In this document: positions 45,061 to 57,048 of the stretch, piece after piece | Numbering within the stretch: the stretch's first letter is position 1 | Layout: every line of letters begins with the position of its first letter | NCBI GenBank assembly: GCA_001599595.1 | Contig: BCHH01000003.1 | Location: 3,205,151-3,269,150, forward strand | Origin: Beverwykella pulmonaria | Taxonomy: Eukaryota > Ascomycota > Dothideomycetes > Pleosporales > Melanommataceae | Direction: 5' to 3' | DNA length: 64,000 nucleotides | Notes under the pieces: generated by a model | The model's database searches: none | The model's input: the letters and a program-made list of their open reading frames with translations, nothing else | What the model was told of the DNA's origin: nothing | Position numbers and translations under genes: made by a program

Positions 45061-46225
45061 CAAGCCTACAGAGGTCGGAAGAAGGGTCACGCACTTTTTC
45101 ATCACTAGTCCGCTTGGCACCATTTTCGCTGGGTACCTGCAAGCGGTGATGTACGCCAACTTGAATCAAGTTCATGGGCATGCCGGTTGGAAGTGAGTTC
45201 GATGAAATTTAGGTTTAACAGCAAGGAGAGCTAACGCCTCTCAGGTAGTTGCTCATAGTTCATGCGATCATGACCATCCCATTCTCACTACTAAGATTCT
45301 TCGTATTCCCAGACGTCTCTTCGTGAAAGAAGCTTGTAAACAGGGTGGGGTAAAATGGTATGAGGATTTGTATTATATGTGTGATATATACAGCTGATAT
45401 ATATATGACGGACTGGTTAATCAGTTACATATCCACGAGACTGACAGGTGTCCTAGGCTTCCAAAGCCTCGATTCCTCATCACTTTAAACCTTTCATTAG
45501 CACAAAAGCGTTTATCTAGAGTCATGGCATCATCACAGCCTCTTGGATCTCACAACATCCTTCTAAGTGTGTTTACTAATTAACAATGGTGCATTTTTGT
45601 CCTTCAGTGGCCCATCATGGATCGAAACTTCTTTCTCAGTTGGCAACCATTCTCACTCTATCTCAAATCGAAGAGGAAACCTCCACGCCGTTGTAACGAT
45701 CAATGCTATACCGACCATTGTCACTTCTGGCAGCGTCATCGTCACAATCATGGATGGCATAATTTCAGATAAGGTTGGACCATTCTGGCTCTCGTTGTAC
45801 TTGGCTACACTTCCCTTGATTGTGGGGACTGCATTGCTGGTAGACTAGAATGCTGAAGAAAGCGGTTGGCTTGCTAGCTTTATCTCAACGGGTTTTGAAG
45901 GGGGTATATTAATATAAATATCTACCATTCTAACTCTGTACTTGCATTTTCTCCTAGGAATGCCTCTGCTCACTATGGATTGAGAAACAGTAACAAAGGC
46001 AGGAAACGCAAGAGAATGCGCTATTGTCACTGCGATCATGAATGCTATTGGCCAAGGAATTACGGCCAGCATACGGGTCCCACAAAAATTAACGATTAGT
46101 GCCTCGAATTTCCATGGCAGGTTCAGCAGCAAACTTGCAACTTCGATTCTAGTGATGCTGTTGATCACTGTCGTTCTATGGCTCAGTAATATAGATGAAG
46201 AACGAAGTGTTAGTCGTTGAAATGG
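45060..46225 (+). pseudogene. MFS transporter (Dal5/pantothenate-permease type) relic
   Basis: Fragments in order on the plus strand: YKPTEVGRRVTHFFITSPLG, TIFAGYLQAVMYANLNQVHG, AGWK (45060-45195), then after a stop HAIMTIPFSLLRFFVFPDV (45260-45325); VGPFWLSLYLATLPLIVGTA near 45775-45840; and NAIGQGITASIRVP with a helix KLATSILVMLLITVVLWLS (46040-46190). These match helices 4 to 6, a later helix and the C-terminal helix of fungal anion:cation symporter-type MFS proteins. Several stops and frame changes interrupt it. Decayed, not functional. Confidence 0.55.
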
Positions 46226-47038
46226 GGGGGATTTCTGCAATCTTGAAGCGCCAGTATCACAGCAGAGAAGTTGGAATAACGTGTATTTTAAATTTATACT
46301 AAGACCTTCAAGGAGAGCAGGTCCACATTTGGGCGGACTGACGCAAGACGTATCGTAAGTCGAGTATAAACATTAGGTATGGCCATAACAGCCTAACCAA
46401 ATTTATATGGGGGAATCTGAGCATGAGTTTCAACTTTGCTTTTATGACTGGAATGTTTCCTGTTCGCCAAGATGGTGAATGGTTTGGTGTCACGCTAGTC
46501 CCAGTAGGACTAGCAATCCAAACCCAAAGTATCGCTTCACAAATAAGTCTAAATTTTCTAGCAAGTGGCAAATAATCTCAATAGAAGTCGCCAACTATGA
46601 ATATCACAACTGAGACTCCAACCATGTCGTGCGTACCCTTATTAAACCTCACAAGGAAAGTTATACCATCAAGGTCTTATGTTTGTCATCTGTGTATTTG
46701 GTCCGCTAAGAAAATTTAAAGTAATCTAACATGGGGACATGAGCCTAAATGATGAAACAATAGTTCCACGTGTTCTCTAAACCTACTTAGTAAGCAATCC
46801 TTATGAACAAATTTCGGTTGAACTCATCCAGAATTTCGAGACCATGGTTTGCAATACTTCTGATTGATTGGTGCCTAGTAGACAATGGTGGCGAGATTTT
46901 GCCAATTGCAACCATGGCTGCTGCCCAGGTAATGTGCACACTTCCTCCTGTTTAGAATACCATATCCTCTCCACTTGAGCATTATATAGTTATGCTCTTC
47001 AAATATCTGATGAAGCTAGCATAATATGTAAGCAAAGT
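46226..47038. other. Spacer, nothing recognised
   Basis: No gene motif. Ends at the LTR-like element. Confidence 0.45.
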
Positions 47039-47170
47039 TGTAACGGTTTAAGCTTATCCAGATGTAGCTAGTTGATCTTGGTCAGACAGCATATAAGCTG
47101 CTCTGACTTGATCTGACCCAGAACAACGCAGTCGCCATATGATCATTGTCCCTATCAGAAAACCCTTACA
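47039..47170 (-). repeat. Short solo LTR-like element, copy 2, with 5-bp duplication
   Basis: 132 bp with TGTAA..TTACA inverted ends, flanked on both sides by AAAGT (47034-47038 and 47171-47175). It is the inverted counterpart of 17850-17969. The TG/CA ends and 5-bp duplication are those of LTR retroelements; 132 bp is very short for an LTR. Confidence 0.78.
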
Positions 47171-47175
47171 AAAGT

Positions 47176-49122
47176 TGTGTTGCGTATATGATGGTATTAT
47201 GTGTGTATGTTGTGCGTGTTTTAGGTGAGGTGCGATCCAGCAGGGCTAGCTGTACAGCATGAGTAAGTACTCTAATAGCATGCTGCCTACATAGTAAGAG
47301 TGGCAGGTTTAAGTGAAAAGGTTCGATCAGTGTGATCTTCTACATTTGCAAAGCCATAGACATATGTGAGGTACATGTGCTGATATTGAGAAGAGAATCA
47401 ACTAGCTTGATTATTTATTGCTACTTATTTTCTGGTTGCAAATGTCGCGCGCAATTGCGCGTTTGTAATTTAGGCAATGAAAGGCGGCTGCTCGTTCAGA
47501 AATACCGGGTTTTTTGGTGCCAGCATCTTGATCCTCTTCAGCTGCAGCTGCAGCATCGGTTTCATGACTTAGTCTTTGATCGTTCTAAGGTTCCTACTTG
47601 GCTTCGTTATTACCAGGGGTAGAAGAATTCCTAAGAGGGTTTCAAAACTTGAGAGTAGGGACGAGAAAGAATTTCACATCTAACAGCCCTGTTGCTAGAA
47701 ACCTTCCACGTCCATTCTTGTCCTCGTTACTAACCGGAGCAATACTTTGAGCCCCACGACAGTCGCGCGTAAGCTGTCGCGGCGGCGCTATCTGTAAGGG
47801 CTGAACATTCCACGAATTTAGAGAATGGTGTACGCAAGCCTAGAGGATTGGCCCCAATATTACCCCTGCCTCGCTCGGAGGGATACGAGAAAGCGGGCCA
47901 CTTCTTTTGTGCAGTGTGGTCTGTGCGTATCACGTTGTGCACACCCAATCATAGAAGGAATGGATCCTACGAAGGCACACCAATGCACATTGATTCCCGA
48001 AACCATGCGTTTTTTTGGAAAACTCAACCGACCTACAGTCTGCCTTCCCCATTTTTTGAGTCTGCCTTTCCCGTTCTTTGAGTCTGCCTCTGCAATTGTG
48101 CCATTTTGAACAGAAACTAAAATTCCACACACTCTCGCGAACTCAGGCTATAAGCGCTCCAGATTCATCATGCATACCACTCGGTGTAAGCCCCGAAGTA
48201 CGATGTGCGATCTTTGAATGAGAAATGAATTTGCACTCTGGCCGCTTCGGGTAGTGTGCTGTTGGAAAATTCCCAAAGATGCAGTCTCACCATAAAAATG
48301 TCAAAGATATACAGAAACGACTTCTTCGTCCTACAACCGACGTGCATGTTGTGCCAAAATTTATTAAAGGAACGAAGAAATTTCTTAGACTGGTAACTAA
48401 ATTTTTGAAGCATGGCTGAACGTCGCACTACGCACTACCTCAAGCAGTCATCAATAATGGTTGTGAAGCGCTTAGGTGTCCATCAAGGGTCTTTTGCCTG
48501 TTCGTAGTGCGGGACAGAGATTGTGACGATAATAGATTGATGACCCCAATCCTGGACGAGACTGCATACATAAATCCTCGTCGGGTCTCTCATGCAGGGG
48601 AATTGGTTCCAGCTAATCATGTTTCGGGAATTCATACGTATAATTCGTGCTCGACCCAGGTTGGTGGATGCCCACCCCGTCACAAGGAAGACTGTAACCT
48701 CCGCCCCATGCACCTAGAGCGACCCGCGTTGTAATGACAATATATCGTCGGAGTCCGTGCTAACTTCATAACATCGATGGCAATATCCTCACATTGTGTT
48801 CACTCAATCACATGAAAGAGATATAGTTCTCGCGGGAAAATTGGTGATACAGCAGCTCCATTGAAGCCGTTATCAGGTTGCCTCATCGCCCCGCAGATGT
48901 GATACTGCACGTATCACAGCGAACGCCTGCCTAGTTGGCCGTTCCGGGGCTATACCGGCGCAGTTGTAGTGCAAGGGCTGAATCTCAAAATCCTGAACCT
49001 AGGTGCATGTACAAACTTATGTACCTCGATCCTATTATTGTAGTCCGAAGTGTATATATACCTTGATTGTGATGTCTGAGGTTTAACCATTCAGAATAAT
49101 TCAGTTTCTTTCTAATATCAAC
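47176..49122. other. Gene-poor stretch upstream of the type III PKS
   Basis: Several chance frames (for example 47860-48132 minus and 48483-48734) without motifs. The last few hundred bases would be the PKS promoter; no element identified. Confidence 0.45.
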
Positions 49123-50473
49123 ATGGGAAACTACACCAGCGTTATACTCGACTTGGTTCAACGTACAAAGGCTCGTCATACGGCAAAGAGAATTGTTCGA
49201 CAAACCAGAGATACATCTGGTCTTTTCATAACGGGTCTAGGAGGGCAATATCCCACCGAGATCTACAAGGCCGATGATCTGGAACTTGTTGTCAAAAGCC
49301 TTTGTGAAAGCCAAATTGAATCTCCAGGGCAAGAAATCGCTGTTCCCATTGATCGAAATTACTCTTTGTCTAACGTATGAATCCAGCATCAAAAAGTTGC
49401 TAGCAATAAATCAACAAACTGGTATCTCGGAACGCGCCAGTGTTTGTAAGATCTCGGACCTTAGCAATGCACTACTCGACCCGCCACCGATCGACGAGCT
49501 CTCGCGCGTATTTCGAACACTCGGAGTGGATCTCACTGTATCTGCATGTGAGAAGGCAATGCTCGAGGCTCGACTTTCGCCGGCTGATATCACTCACACT
49601 GTCGGCGTGACATGTACCGACGCCGGAAATCCTGGATATGACCACCTCGTATCTCAAAGGCTCAAATTACGATCCGACGTCGATCGCGTCTTGCTTCATG
49701 GAGTGGGCTGCGCCGGTGGACTTTCAGCCTTGCGTGTAGCAGCAAGTCTAGCTGCTGGAGCAACACAACGTGGACGACCGGCCCGAATTTTGATCTTTGC
49801 ATGCGAACTTTGTACCATCCATACTCGATGTGACCTCTACCACGCGTGTGAAAATCCTAAAGAAGTTTCCATCGGTAGTGCGTTATTTAGTGATGCGGCA
49901 GCAGCGTTGGTCCTATGTAATGATATTGGGCTGAGTAGCAAGACCAAACGTATCTTCGAGTTGCTGGATTGGGGCAATATGATCTTGCCTGGAACCACTC
50001 AATATATGAGCTTTTTTACTGACCCTATGGGTAAGTTCCATTTCACTTTACTGTACCGCTATACTAAATAGTTGCTAACCAGCACGGTAGGATTCAAATG
50101 TACACTCGCCAAAGAGGTTCCACAGAAGGTGGTTGAAGCAGTGAAGCCTATGTTTGAGCGAGTGCGTCCATCTTTGACAAACAAGAAAGAAGATGAGTTG
50201 TATGGTAGCTTGGATGCATCTGACTGTGACTGGGCGCTTCATCCGGGCGGTATCGCCATTCTAAAAGGAGCTCAGACTGTGTTGAATCTCAACGAAGATC
50301 AACTGCGAGCATCCATGGAGGTCTACCGAACTCGGGGAAACTCTTCAAGCCCGACAGTGCTCCTGGTTCTGGATAAGTTGAGACACATGGGCGAGGGCCG
50401 GGACAAGGTGGTCGCCATGAGCTTTGGGCCCGGTCTAGCGATTGAGGCTGCTACAATGAAGAGGTGTCGCTGA
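49123..50473 (+). CDS. Type III polyketide synthase (chalcone synthase-like)
   Basis: Exons 49123-49328, 49387-50030, 50091-50473 give 410 residues. The first intron (58 nt) has a GC donor (CCAGG|GCAAGA), a TCTAAC branch site and ATCCAG acceptor, phase 2; the second is GTAAGT..GGTAG, phase 1, with GCTAAC. The thiolase-fold catalytic triad is complete: Cys177 in LLHGVGCAGGLSALR, His334 in DWALHPGG and Asn367 in YRTRGNSSSPTVLL, with the SFGPGLAIEA loop near the end. Type III PKSs extend acyl-CoA starters with malonyl-CoA to make pyrones, resorcinols or similar phenolics; product not predictable. A Pth11-like gene and an MFS exporter follow within 2.5 kb. Without the GC intron the frame breaks, so this splice is well supported. 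Confidence 0.93.
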
Positions 50474-50981
50474 AATTCATTGAAGCGTAGTTTAGAAGTA
50501 GATCTCGTGTTAGCATGTCTACATATACTGTATAGCATGTACTATTTGTTTAGTGTTCAAAGTGAATGTGAATTTCTTTTGGAAGAGGGAAGTGACGCGC
50601 GCCATAATTTGAATAGTGTAAGCTTCCCAAACACTTTACATTGATGAAATTTACTGGCCCTACATCCAACCTTCCAGTAATAATAACCTCGCGTCTTCCA
50701 GTCTGCAGGTTCTGTCACGTGTCGCACGTGTTCTACCATATGTCCTATTCTAGCTAGCTTATCCTTCATGGGTATATATAGTCGTCGTTAGAGCAGTCAG
50801 CTCTTCACGGCTTTCACACTCTTTATACACACTTTGCCCATCAGACGATTGACTTCCTCTTCTCATCGTGACAGGTTCTCGTGTCTTAAAGTTCAGTCCA
50901 ATGTTCACAGCTGTTAGAAAAGTTATTCATGCCGTTATATTTCGTACTTATTTCATTTTACCTCATCTCTGTGGCATCCAT
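50474..50981. other. Convergent 3' spacer
   Basis: Lies between the tail-to-tail PKS and Pth11-like genes. No gene; the frame 50557-50769 has no motif. Confidence 0.5.
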
Positions 50982-52437
50982 TTATCTACGCTGACTTCTG
51001 CTCCACTCTGGTTGGTGTTCTGCCGCAGGCAAGTAAATCTCCTTGGGCTCCTGAACTGCGATTTCACCCCTCTCCTCATCCCTACTTCCAAATTTTTGAT
51101 AACCGTCATGATACCTTGCGTCCGTACCACTTATCGAACGGTCAGTCCTGCTCTTCGTATCGTGCTCCGTTGCCATTGATCTTAGCGTAATTCCGTCCTC
51201 TTCATACGTCGTCAATTTCGGCTGACGAAGCTTTTGCATAAGCGATCTAGCTCTCGATGTCTTGAGAGTGCTAGATGTACTTTGCTTCGAATCCTTCGTG
51301 TTCGCAGCAGATCCCAGGAGGCGGGGGAACATCTGTGCGAAAAACAGCCTTGTAGGTGGGATACATCCACAAATAATTCCGAGATTGGTCTCAAATGCTG
51401 CAATGATATATGTAGGAGCTCCTTCCCCTATCGCGAGAATATTTTCAGTTAGCAGACGCCAAACTACGATACTTGAGGAATTCGTACAGCTAGTATCGTA
51501 ACTATTGAAGTATACGATGATGTACCAAATTCTGCATGCTCCAGCAATACACACTCTGTGAAATCATTAGCAGAGGAATGGAAGGAACTAAAGAAATACT
51601 TACAAGCATCCAATCGTAAAGGAGACCATAAGACCCTTACGTTGACTTTCAGGCAACTGAATATTCCAGATATATTTCGCGGGCCAGAGGAAGACTAGTA
51701 AGTCGGTGACGCTGTTGAGGGCTGCCGTAGAAATCAAAAATACCCTTCTGTCTATACAGTATTTATCCATGTTGAAGAAATCCCAATTCGCTTTCATCGG
51801 CCTATACATCTTAGCCGAGTGCTTCCTTTGGGCTGTATTAACTAGTGACTTACTGGCATTGAAACATGATTGCAAAAAAGACAGCAAAGCTCCAGCCAAC
51901 CACGTAGGTAATTGTGCAGTAGCAGAACCACTTGTTTGTCGTGAAGGGAAACACGCGCAGATAGGTCAAACAAATCGAGATCTTTGTGAATCCGATGCAA
52001 GGCGCGAAAAGAAGTTGGAAGCACAGCGCCAACTAAATCCGTCAGCCACGATTTATAGTTATTCTCCCTTATCACGGATATATTTACTTTCGCCAGAGGG
52101 ATGGCGTTTGGAATTCTGACATCCCAGACATGCCGCCCAATACCCCAGTGCACTGACACAGCGTTGCAGAGAAATATGGCCGTCGCAAAAACCTGACAAT
52201 AATTCAGTCTAGTTGATCAAAGGCAGTGCGCATACATACCCAAGCCAACATCATTGTCCAGTCGTCCCAGCCAACAGTCTTCTTGCTGTATCTAACGTAC
52301 ATTCTAACGCACACGAAAGCTGTCATGAGAATGCTCAGAGGAACCTCAAATCCGAGCATAAGAGGCACTCGAGTGACTGGATTTTCATAGTTCGGCTTCG
52401 GCCACGACAAGATGTCTTTGACTGTCACTGTCGCCAT
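50982..52437 (-). CDS. Pth11-like (fungal rhodopsin-domain) seven-helix membrane protein (417 aa)
   Basis: Five exons: 52437-52240, 52192-52088, 52032-51854, 51801-51604, 51555-50982, all phases consistent. Extracellular N-terminus MATVTVKDILSWPKP, then helices around VPLSILMTAFVCVRMYVRY, the WDDW motif (GWDDWTMMLAW), VFATAIFLCNAVSVHWGIG, LLFAPCIGFTKISICLTYLR, CTITYVVGWSFAVFFAI with FQCQP, LISTAALNSVTDLLVFLWP, SFTIGC..IWYIIVY, and TNLGIICGCIPP. The cytosolic tail of about 130 residues is charged and Ser-rich. Such proteins act as putative surface receptors (Pth11 in Magnaporthe senses surfaces). Its place between a PKS and a transporter is notable but a shared role is inference. It is the only intact member of three in the window. 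Confidence 0.88.
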
Positions 52438-52916
52438 AATGGTGTTGTGCGCGGTCTGCCCAGTACTAGGATGGGGAATGAAGGGAAATTGGAAAGCAAA
52501 GAATAAGTAAGACTTCAGGCGGCGGAGAATTACCATCTCTATCGGAGACCATGCCAGCATTAGCGTTGACCTGCTCAGCCTCGCGTTTTACCAGCAAAGT
52601 GTTGGGGACGAGGTGAAAACGTGTGAACCCCGAGATTACATTAAAGTGCAAGGGTGTGCATCCACTTCACGCCCAATGAAAGTTATTGACGGCACACCCT
52701 ACCCGGTGAGATTCCACGGCAGCGGGTAACCTGAACCTGGCAATATAAGCGACTGAATCCTTTGCTATATGACATGCATCTCTAATAAGTAAAGGCAAAT
52801 TGAAAAATTACCTTAAGAATGTTACAACCGCGTAATCAGAAGGGAATGTCGATGACGTGCACTCATTCTAATACTCAACGATTTTATTCTCTTTGTCGAG
52901 TTTACGAAGACAAAGA
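52438..52916. other. Divergent promoter region
   Basis: Between the Pth11-like start and the MFS start on the opposite strand; no specific regulatory element seen. Confidence 0.5.
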
Positions 52917-54688
52917 ATGGAGAATGACCGGATTTACGGCGATGAATCACAAAGGCCAGAGGCAAACTCCGACATCTTCAAACCAGATTGGCGGTTTCAT
53001 GCTGCGTTTGCTTCCCTGGCTGTTACCAATCTCACGGCTGCACTAGATGCGACGATGTTATCGGTAGCCATACCTGTATGTTCTATCTGAAATTCCAATA
53101 GACTAATTGCACCTGACAAAACGATTGATTCGTTTAGGTGATTGCTGAAGGTTTACATGGCTCGGCCGTGGAAGCATTCTGGTCCGGTACCTCTTTTCTC
53201 CTGGCCTCTACAGTAGTTCAACCGACTACTGTGTCCCTCTCCGAGATTTTTGGACGTCAGCAAATCTTCCTCGCGGTTCTCACACTATTTACAATTGGCG
53301 CCATCTTGTGCGCAGTCTCTCAGAGGTTTCCACTCATGCTCGTAGGACGATCTGTCCAAGGCTTGGGCGCAGGAGGAATTCTCGCTCTCACAGACGTCCT
53401 CATAACTGACATGGTGCCTTTGCGATATCGGGGAAAGTACATCGCCCTCATCGGAATAACTTGGGCTGTTGGCTCTGTTTCTGGACCAATTCTTGGAGGT
53501 GTCTTTGCAGAGCGTTCTACGTGGAGATGGATATTCTACATAAACTTGCCCATCGCCGGTATCAGCTTCGCTGGCATTTTGGTCTTTCTCAATCTACAAC
53601 GACCAGAAGGTTCGCTGTCGAAAAAGATACGCCAGCTTGATTACTTCGGCTCCTTTCTCTTTACATCGTCCTTGACCTCCTTTTTGATACCAGTCACCTG
53701 GGGAGGAGTCATGTACTCTTGGGGCAACTGGCACACAGTGTTTCCCATGCTCATTGGTGCTGCTGGTCTCGTTATCTTCGTCGTCCATCAGACCACATTT
53801 TCGTCCAAGACATTGATACCATTCCATCTATTCAATAATTACTCGACTTCAATCACCTATCTCGAAATCTTTCTGCATGGTGTGGTGCTCTGGTGCATCA
53901 TCTACTACATGCCACTCTACTTCGAGGGGGCGCACGGATTCTCACCCGTTCCAGCTGGGTTGACATCCCTCCCACAGAGTCTCACAGTCGTTCCATGCGC
54001 TGCGGCTGTGGGCCTCATAGCAACCAAAACGGGAAGATATCGTTGGGCCATGTGGGCTGGCTGGCTAATCACTACTCTTGGCTGCGGACTTCTCTGCCTC
54101 TTCGAGGTGGACACACCTCGTTGGGAATGGGTCATTATCAATCTCATATCTGGGATCGGAATTGGATTACTCTTCTCCGCACTTTCGCTTGCCCTGCAAG
54201 CCTCCGTTCCACAGGAGCATGTGGCTTATGCAGTTGGACTTTTAACGTTCTTCCGTGCGTTCGGTCAGTCGATTGGGGTCGCTGTTGGTGGCGTCATATT
54301 TCAAAATAGGATCAAGGCCGAACTGCGAAGATTCCCGGGCCTAGAATCGCAAGCCATTCAATACTCCAACGACGCTGCAGCGCTAGTGCAGATCATTCAT
54401 AGGCTTCCGTCGAGTATGCTGGAGAGACAACTTCTCGAAAAGTCTTATGCGAACGCCATCCGAGCTGTTTGGATATTTCTGTGTGTGCTCTCCGGGGTTG
54501 CCTTATTCATAAGCTTTTCGATAAAGGGCTATTCGCTCGATCAAGAGCTGCGAACAGCGCAGGGTTTCAAACGCCCGAAGCCTTCCCAATCATCAGTATT
54601 GGAAAGTCAGCCCATATCAAAATCGGAAAAATTGACCGCGGGTTCAGACGAAGAAAAACCCAGCCTCCAGGTAACAGGAAATATTTAG
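52917..54688 (+). CDS. MFS drug:H+ antiporter-type transporter (DHA2-like, 569 aa)
   Basis: Exon 1 52917-53075 and exon 2 53138-54688 join across a 62-nt GTATGT..TTTAG intron in phase 0. The start MENDRIYGDESQRPEANS is chosen because upstream codons lack ATG. After helix 1 (AFASLAVTNLTAALDATMLS) come LSEIFGRQQIFL (motif A region), LVGRSVQGLGAGGILALTD, the WRWIFYINLPIAGISF motif of 14-helix DHA2 proteins and later TFFRAFGQSIGVAVGGVIF. The tail is polar. Such proteins export toxic compounds or secondary metabolites across the plasma membrane. Position 2.4 kb from the type III PKS suggests export of its product, which is inference. Confidence 0.92.
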
Positions 54689-55425
54689 GAAATGTTTGTA
54701 CTGAGAATAAGGGAAAGGAAAGATCTTGAAGAGGTATAAGCCTGCGAAGAGTCATAAGTACTGGAAAATACCGACTATGCCCGTCTACACAAAAAGTCCA
54801 GCATATCCAGATGTAAAGTCGGTTTCTGGAACCTAGAGATATCGTTGGGTAGGGGACCCTTGGACAAAGATTTAGTGTCGTAGATCTAACCAGGTATCCG
54901 AGAGAGATGTGATCTCGTACGAGAACCTTAATTACACGTCTTTTCATTGAGCGGTGTATGTCTAATTACTGCGTTAAGCTAATCAAGTATGAACTATTTG
55001 GGTGCTCTAGATCATGTACATATTAGAGTATGTAAGTGAGATTCAATTGATTTTTTCTAAGAAGAGTCATAGTGTATATATACTATAGAATACTTCTCAG
55101 TAACCATGAGCCATTGGTGCTGTATGCATAAAGCCCACCCTTGGAGGCTCCCTAACCCATAACACTTTTCTTCTTATTGCTGCGTCTTTGAAAACGTTCA
55201 CGACCTGTAGCAGCAGGTAACAGCAGGTCGCATCCTGTCCCCAATATTTGCAGAATATGTCGCCTTTGAATCATGGCTCAAGTAAAGAGAGTGTATAAAT
55301 TGCCTAACCTCCGAAACTTCTAACAGAAACACTTAGCCCTTAAGAGAATCTAAGTATCCTCTTCACAGTGTTTATCAACTAAGCAAGCCGGAGATTTCGC
55401 AAAACACTTTCCAGAATCCAGCAAG
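54689..55425. other. Spacer, nothing recognised
   Basis: AT-rich 3' region of the MFS gene and upstream region of the next model; no motif. Confidence 0.45.
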
Positions 55426-56130
55426 ATGATTTCATTCTCCCAAAACTATAAAAAAACAAGCACCATCTATGTCAACAATTGCAAAGCCCTCGTCGAAGGA
55501 TTTATATACCTATACTCCAAGAAGAACCACTCTGACGCAAAATTCTTTGAAGCAACATTGATCTCATTCGGAACTGTACAAGCTATACTCTCTAATTTCC
55601 ATACAACAGTCCTGATCTTGGTAGCGGAGCTCCTTTGCTATTTCAAGGGCCAATACGAGGTAAAGCTGGCTTACTCCGTGAAATTTTGTGCTTTGTATTG
55701 TATGCTTTAGCAGAGAAAGGCCGAAAATGGAAAATCGGAGTTGTGGCTGGGGGTTTTAAGTGAGAATTTCTTACGTATAAGTGAATTGTGCAATCTGAAC
55801 AAAGTGACAAGCCGACTCCAACTACATCTGAATAGCGGAGAAACTGCAAAGTTTGAGCAGAGATGTGACAGCCTATTACACATACAAGGATATATCTCCA
55901 ATGAACACTGCGAAGCACTGCTCACAGAGGAAAGGGAGGACAAAGAGGCACTCAATATAGGAGAATTACCGTGTCCCCGAATGTGCAACAACTCGGCCAC
56001 GAGTATACTCTTCAGCCAAATTAAGACAATGAGCCCGATGGCGCAAAGACTTGGCCCTTTCCTTGCTCACCCGGACACAACTATTAAGCAGATCGGTAAT
56101 ACTCGCGAAGAATCTCCAGAAGTGACCTGA
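55426..56130 (+). CDS. Hypothetical two-exon protein (217 aa)
   Basis: Exon 1 55426-55659 (MISFSQNYKKTSTIYVNNCK) and exon 2 55711-56130 join across a 51-nt GTAAAG..TTTAG intron in phase 0, giving a continuous frame to the TGA at 56128. No domain is recognised; the middle is helical and charged (SGETAKFEQRCDSLL, LTEEREDKEALN). One hydrophobic stretch (TTVLILVAELLCYF) lies near residue 65. Codon use and one good intron are the only support, so it may be a lineage-specific gene or chance. Confidence 0.45.
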
Positions 56131-57048
56131 TAAAGATGCCGAGGATAGGACGAGAGCGGAGGAAGAGAGCGGAGGAAGCGAGGAGCAGGGAGTCAGATTT
56201 TAGAATCTCTGACGGGGTATTCTCGAAGCTTCAAGAACTACCTGTAGCATAGAGAGGTTCTGGGAGCGCTGCTGGGATCGAAGGAGTTAAATGTACGTTT
56301 CTCTTATTGTAAATGTCATGCTGACTTGGAAGCTTTGGCTAGTAGCGCTGGCCAGCTGTAGCTGTAGCTGTAGATGAGGCAATGATGTGTACAGGACTTT
56401 TTAATACTATCACTATCGACTGTATGTCCACTTCTCTCCATCAACAGCTTCTGCAGATTTGCTTCAGTATCTCCCTTCGTCTCAGTTTCAATGTCCGCAT
56501 TCGATCCATACGTCTTCAAGGAGACCAAGCCCATTTTCGTCCCCGGGTCCAAACCACAATCTGAATAACATTGGTCAATGTAAATGAGGGAAGCCTAGCT
56601 ACAATCTATTGAAGAGCTGAGTACAGTTCTAGATGGAGATATCCTTGTACAGCACCCATTCTTCCTATCAAGACATAGTGAACAGCACGTAAGCTGGATG
56701 GCATCATTGAACTTTTGAAGATTTCTTTTGGGCCATAGCGACTAGCAGCAAGATAATGGAACCATGGTCATCTCTCAGAAGTTCCATTCCACAATTTTTG
56801 GGTATACCTCCATGCCACCGAGACCGGAGTAACAAGCTCTATCAGTGCTTCAGTAGTCAACGCCGCAGACGCTCAATCTCGCGGCACCCATCGCTGGTTA
56901 AAGACTCGACGCCTGTAACCTGAACATTTGGTCCGCAGTCCCTTCACCGTTTCCTGTCTCCCACATTAGCATATCGCGAAACTGCCCTCCAATATCCCAA
57001 ACACCGGAAATGCACCATCCGCAGCGCCGTTTCCGTTCCCACGAATTC
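56131..57048. other. Spacer, nothing recognised
   Basis: Contains a GCTGTA triplet-like repeat (56349-56373); otherwise no gene. Confidence 0.45.
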
